From contig CAKQVC010000141.1 in the NCBI GenBank assembly GCA_934277655.1, positions 1 through 5,952 of the forward strand: a stretch of DNA of 5,952 bases, read 5' to 3'. A program made the position numbers and the translations under genes. Of this stretch, positions 5,829 to 5,952 are shown one piece after another. The notes beneath the pieces were generated by a model that was given only the letters and a program-made list of their open reading frames with translations, was not told where the DNA came from and made no database searches. The first letter of the stretch is position 1; every line of letters starts with the position of its first letter. The stretch is from an uncultured Clostridia bacterium (GTDB lineage Bacteria > Bacillota > Clostridia > Peptostreptococcales > Anaerovoracaceae).

Positions 5829-5952
5829 TTATTTTGCTCCTTTCATCCAACCTTCATCGGAAGGGTTGTCTCTAAATGTTAAAATTTTAGCTTTATCTTC
5901 TTCTTTAATGTATCTGCTTGCTGCTGCAACATCCACCAGGGCGTCCAGATTG
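5829..5952 (-). CDS. Unrecognised protein, C-terminal 40 residues (partial)
   Basis: One minus-strand frame is open from the window edge to TAA at 5831-5829, immediately before the pyrB ATG (TAAATG). It reads NLDALVDVAAASRYIKEEDK and ends FRDNPSDEGWMKGAK. The composition, helical charged pattern and dense sense codons look like a real protein end, and the pyrB ribosome site AAAGGAG is embedded in it. I do not recognise the family. The abutting stop and start imply an operon with pyrB and translational coupling. The N-terminal part and any promoter lie beyond the right edge. Confidence 0.65.
   Translation of the reverse strand, partial: NLDALVDVAAASRYIKEEDKAKILTFRDNPSDEGWMKGAK

Overview
The window looks like chromosomal DNA from a low-to-moderate GC Firmicute, most likely a gut Clostridium relative of the Lachnospiraceae type. 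This is a family-level inference. It rests on the protein styles, the strong GGAGG ribosome sites, AT-rich spacers, a lipoprotein-anchored ABC binding protein, a CodY-type operator, and a PyrB plus PyrI aspartate carbamoyltransferase. No mobile element, tRNA, rRNA or CRISPR array was seen.

Layout. Positions 1-655 (minus) hold the N-terminal part of an AlaX-type alanyl-tRNA editing hydrolase, cut by the left edge. Positions 656-1093 are a divergent regulatory region with a promoter for each side. Just upstream of the rightward promoter lies a perfect 15-base match to the CodY consensus, AATTTTCWGAAAATT. Partial boxes flank it on each side, each overlapping it by 6 bases. A roughly 145-base leader that can fold into several hairpins follows. 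Positions 1094-4008 (plus) are a three-gene ABC import operon: lipoprotein binding protein (COG2984 type), permease (COG4120 type) and ATPase (COG1101 type), the set often called TrpXYZ. A structured 148-base spacer separates the first two genes. The ATPase most likely starts at a TTG overlapping the permease end.

Positions 4009-4321 are a convergent intergenic region. It holds an 89-base inverted-repeat element and a clear terminator for the leftward pyr genes. Positions 4322-5828 (minus) encode pyrI and pyrB, the regulatory and catalytic chains of aspartate carbamoyltransferase. They are separated by an unusual 157-base structured spacer that carries a possible 26-residue ORF. Positions 5829-5952 hold the C-terminal 40 codons of an unrecognised gene whose TAA directly abuts the pyrB ATG.

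How the genes work together. The ABC operon probably imports a small nutrient, with tryptophan or another amino acid or aromatic compound the usual guess. Its CodY box suggests regulation by branched-chain amino acids and GTP. PyrB and PyrI form the committed step of pyrimidine synthesis with nucleotide feedback. The AlaX-like protein is a translation quality-control enzyme with its own promoter. I saw no strong case for a wholly new system. The most notable signals are the CodY operator and the three structured non-coding stretches (leader, binding protein/permease spacer, pyrB/pyrI spacer).
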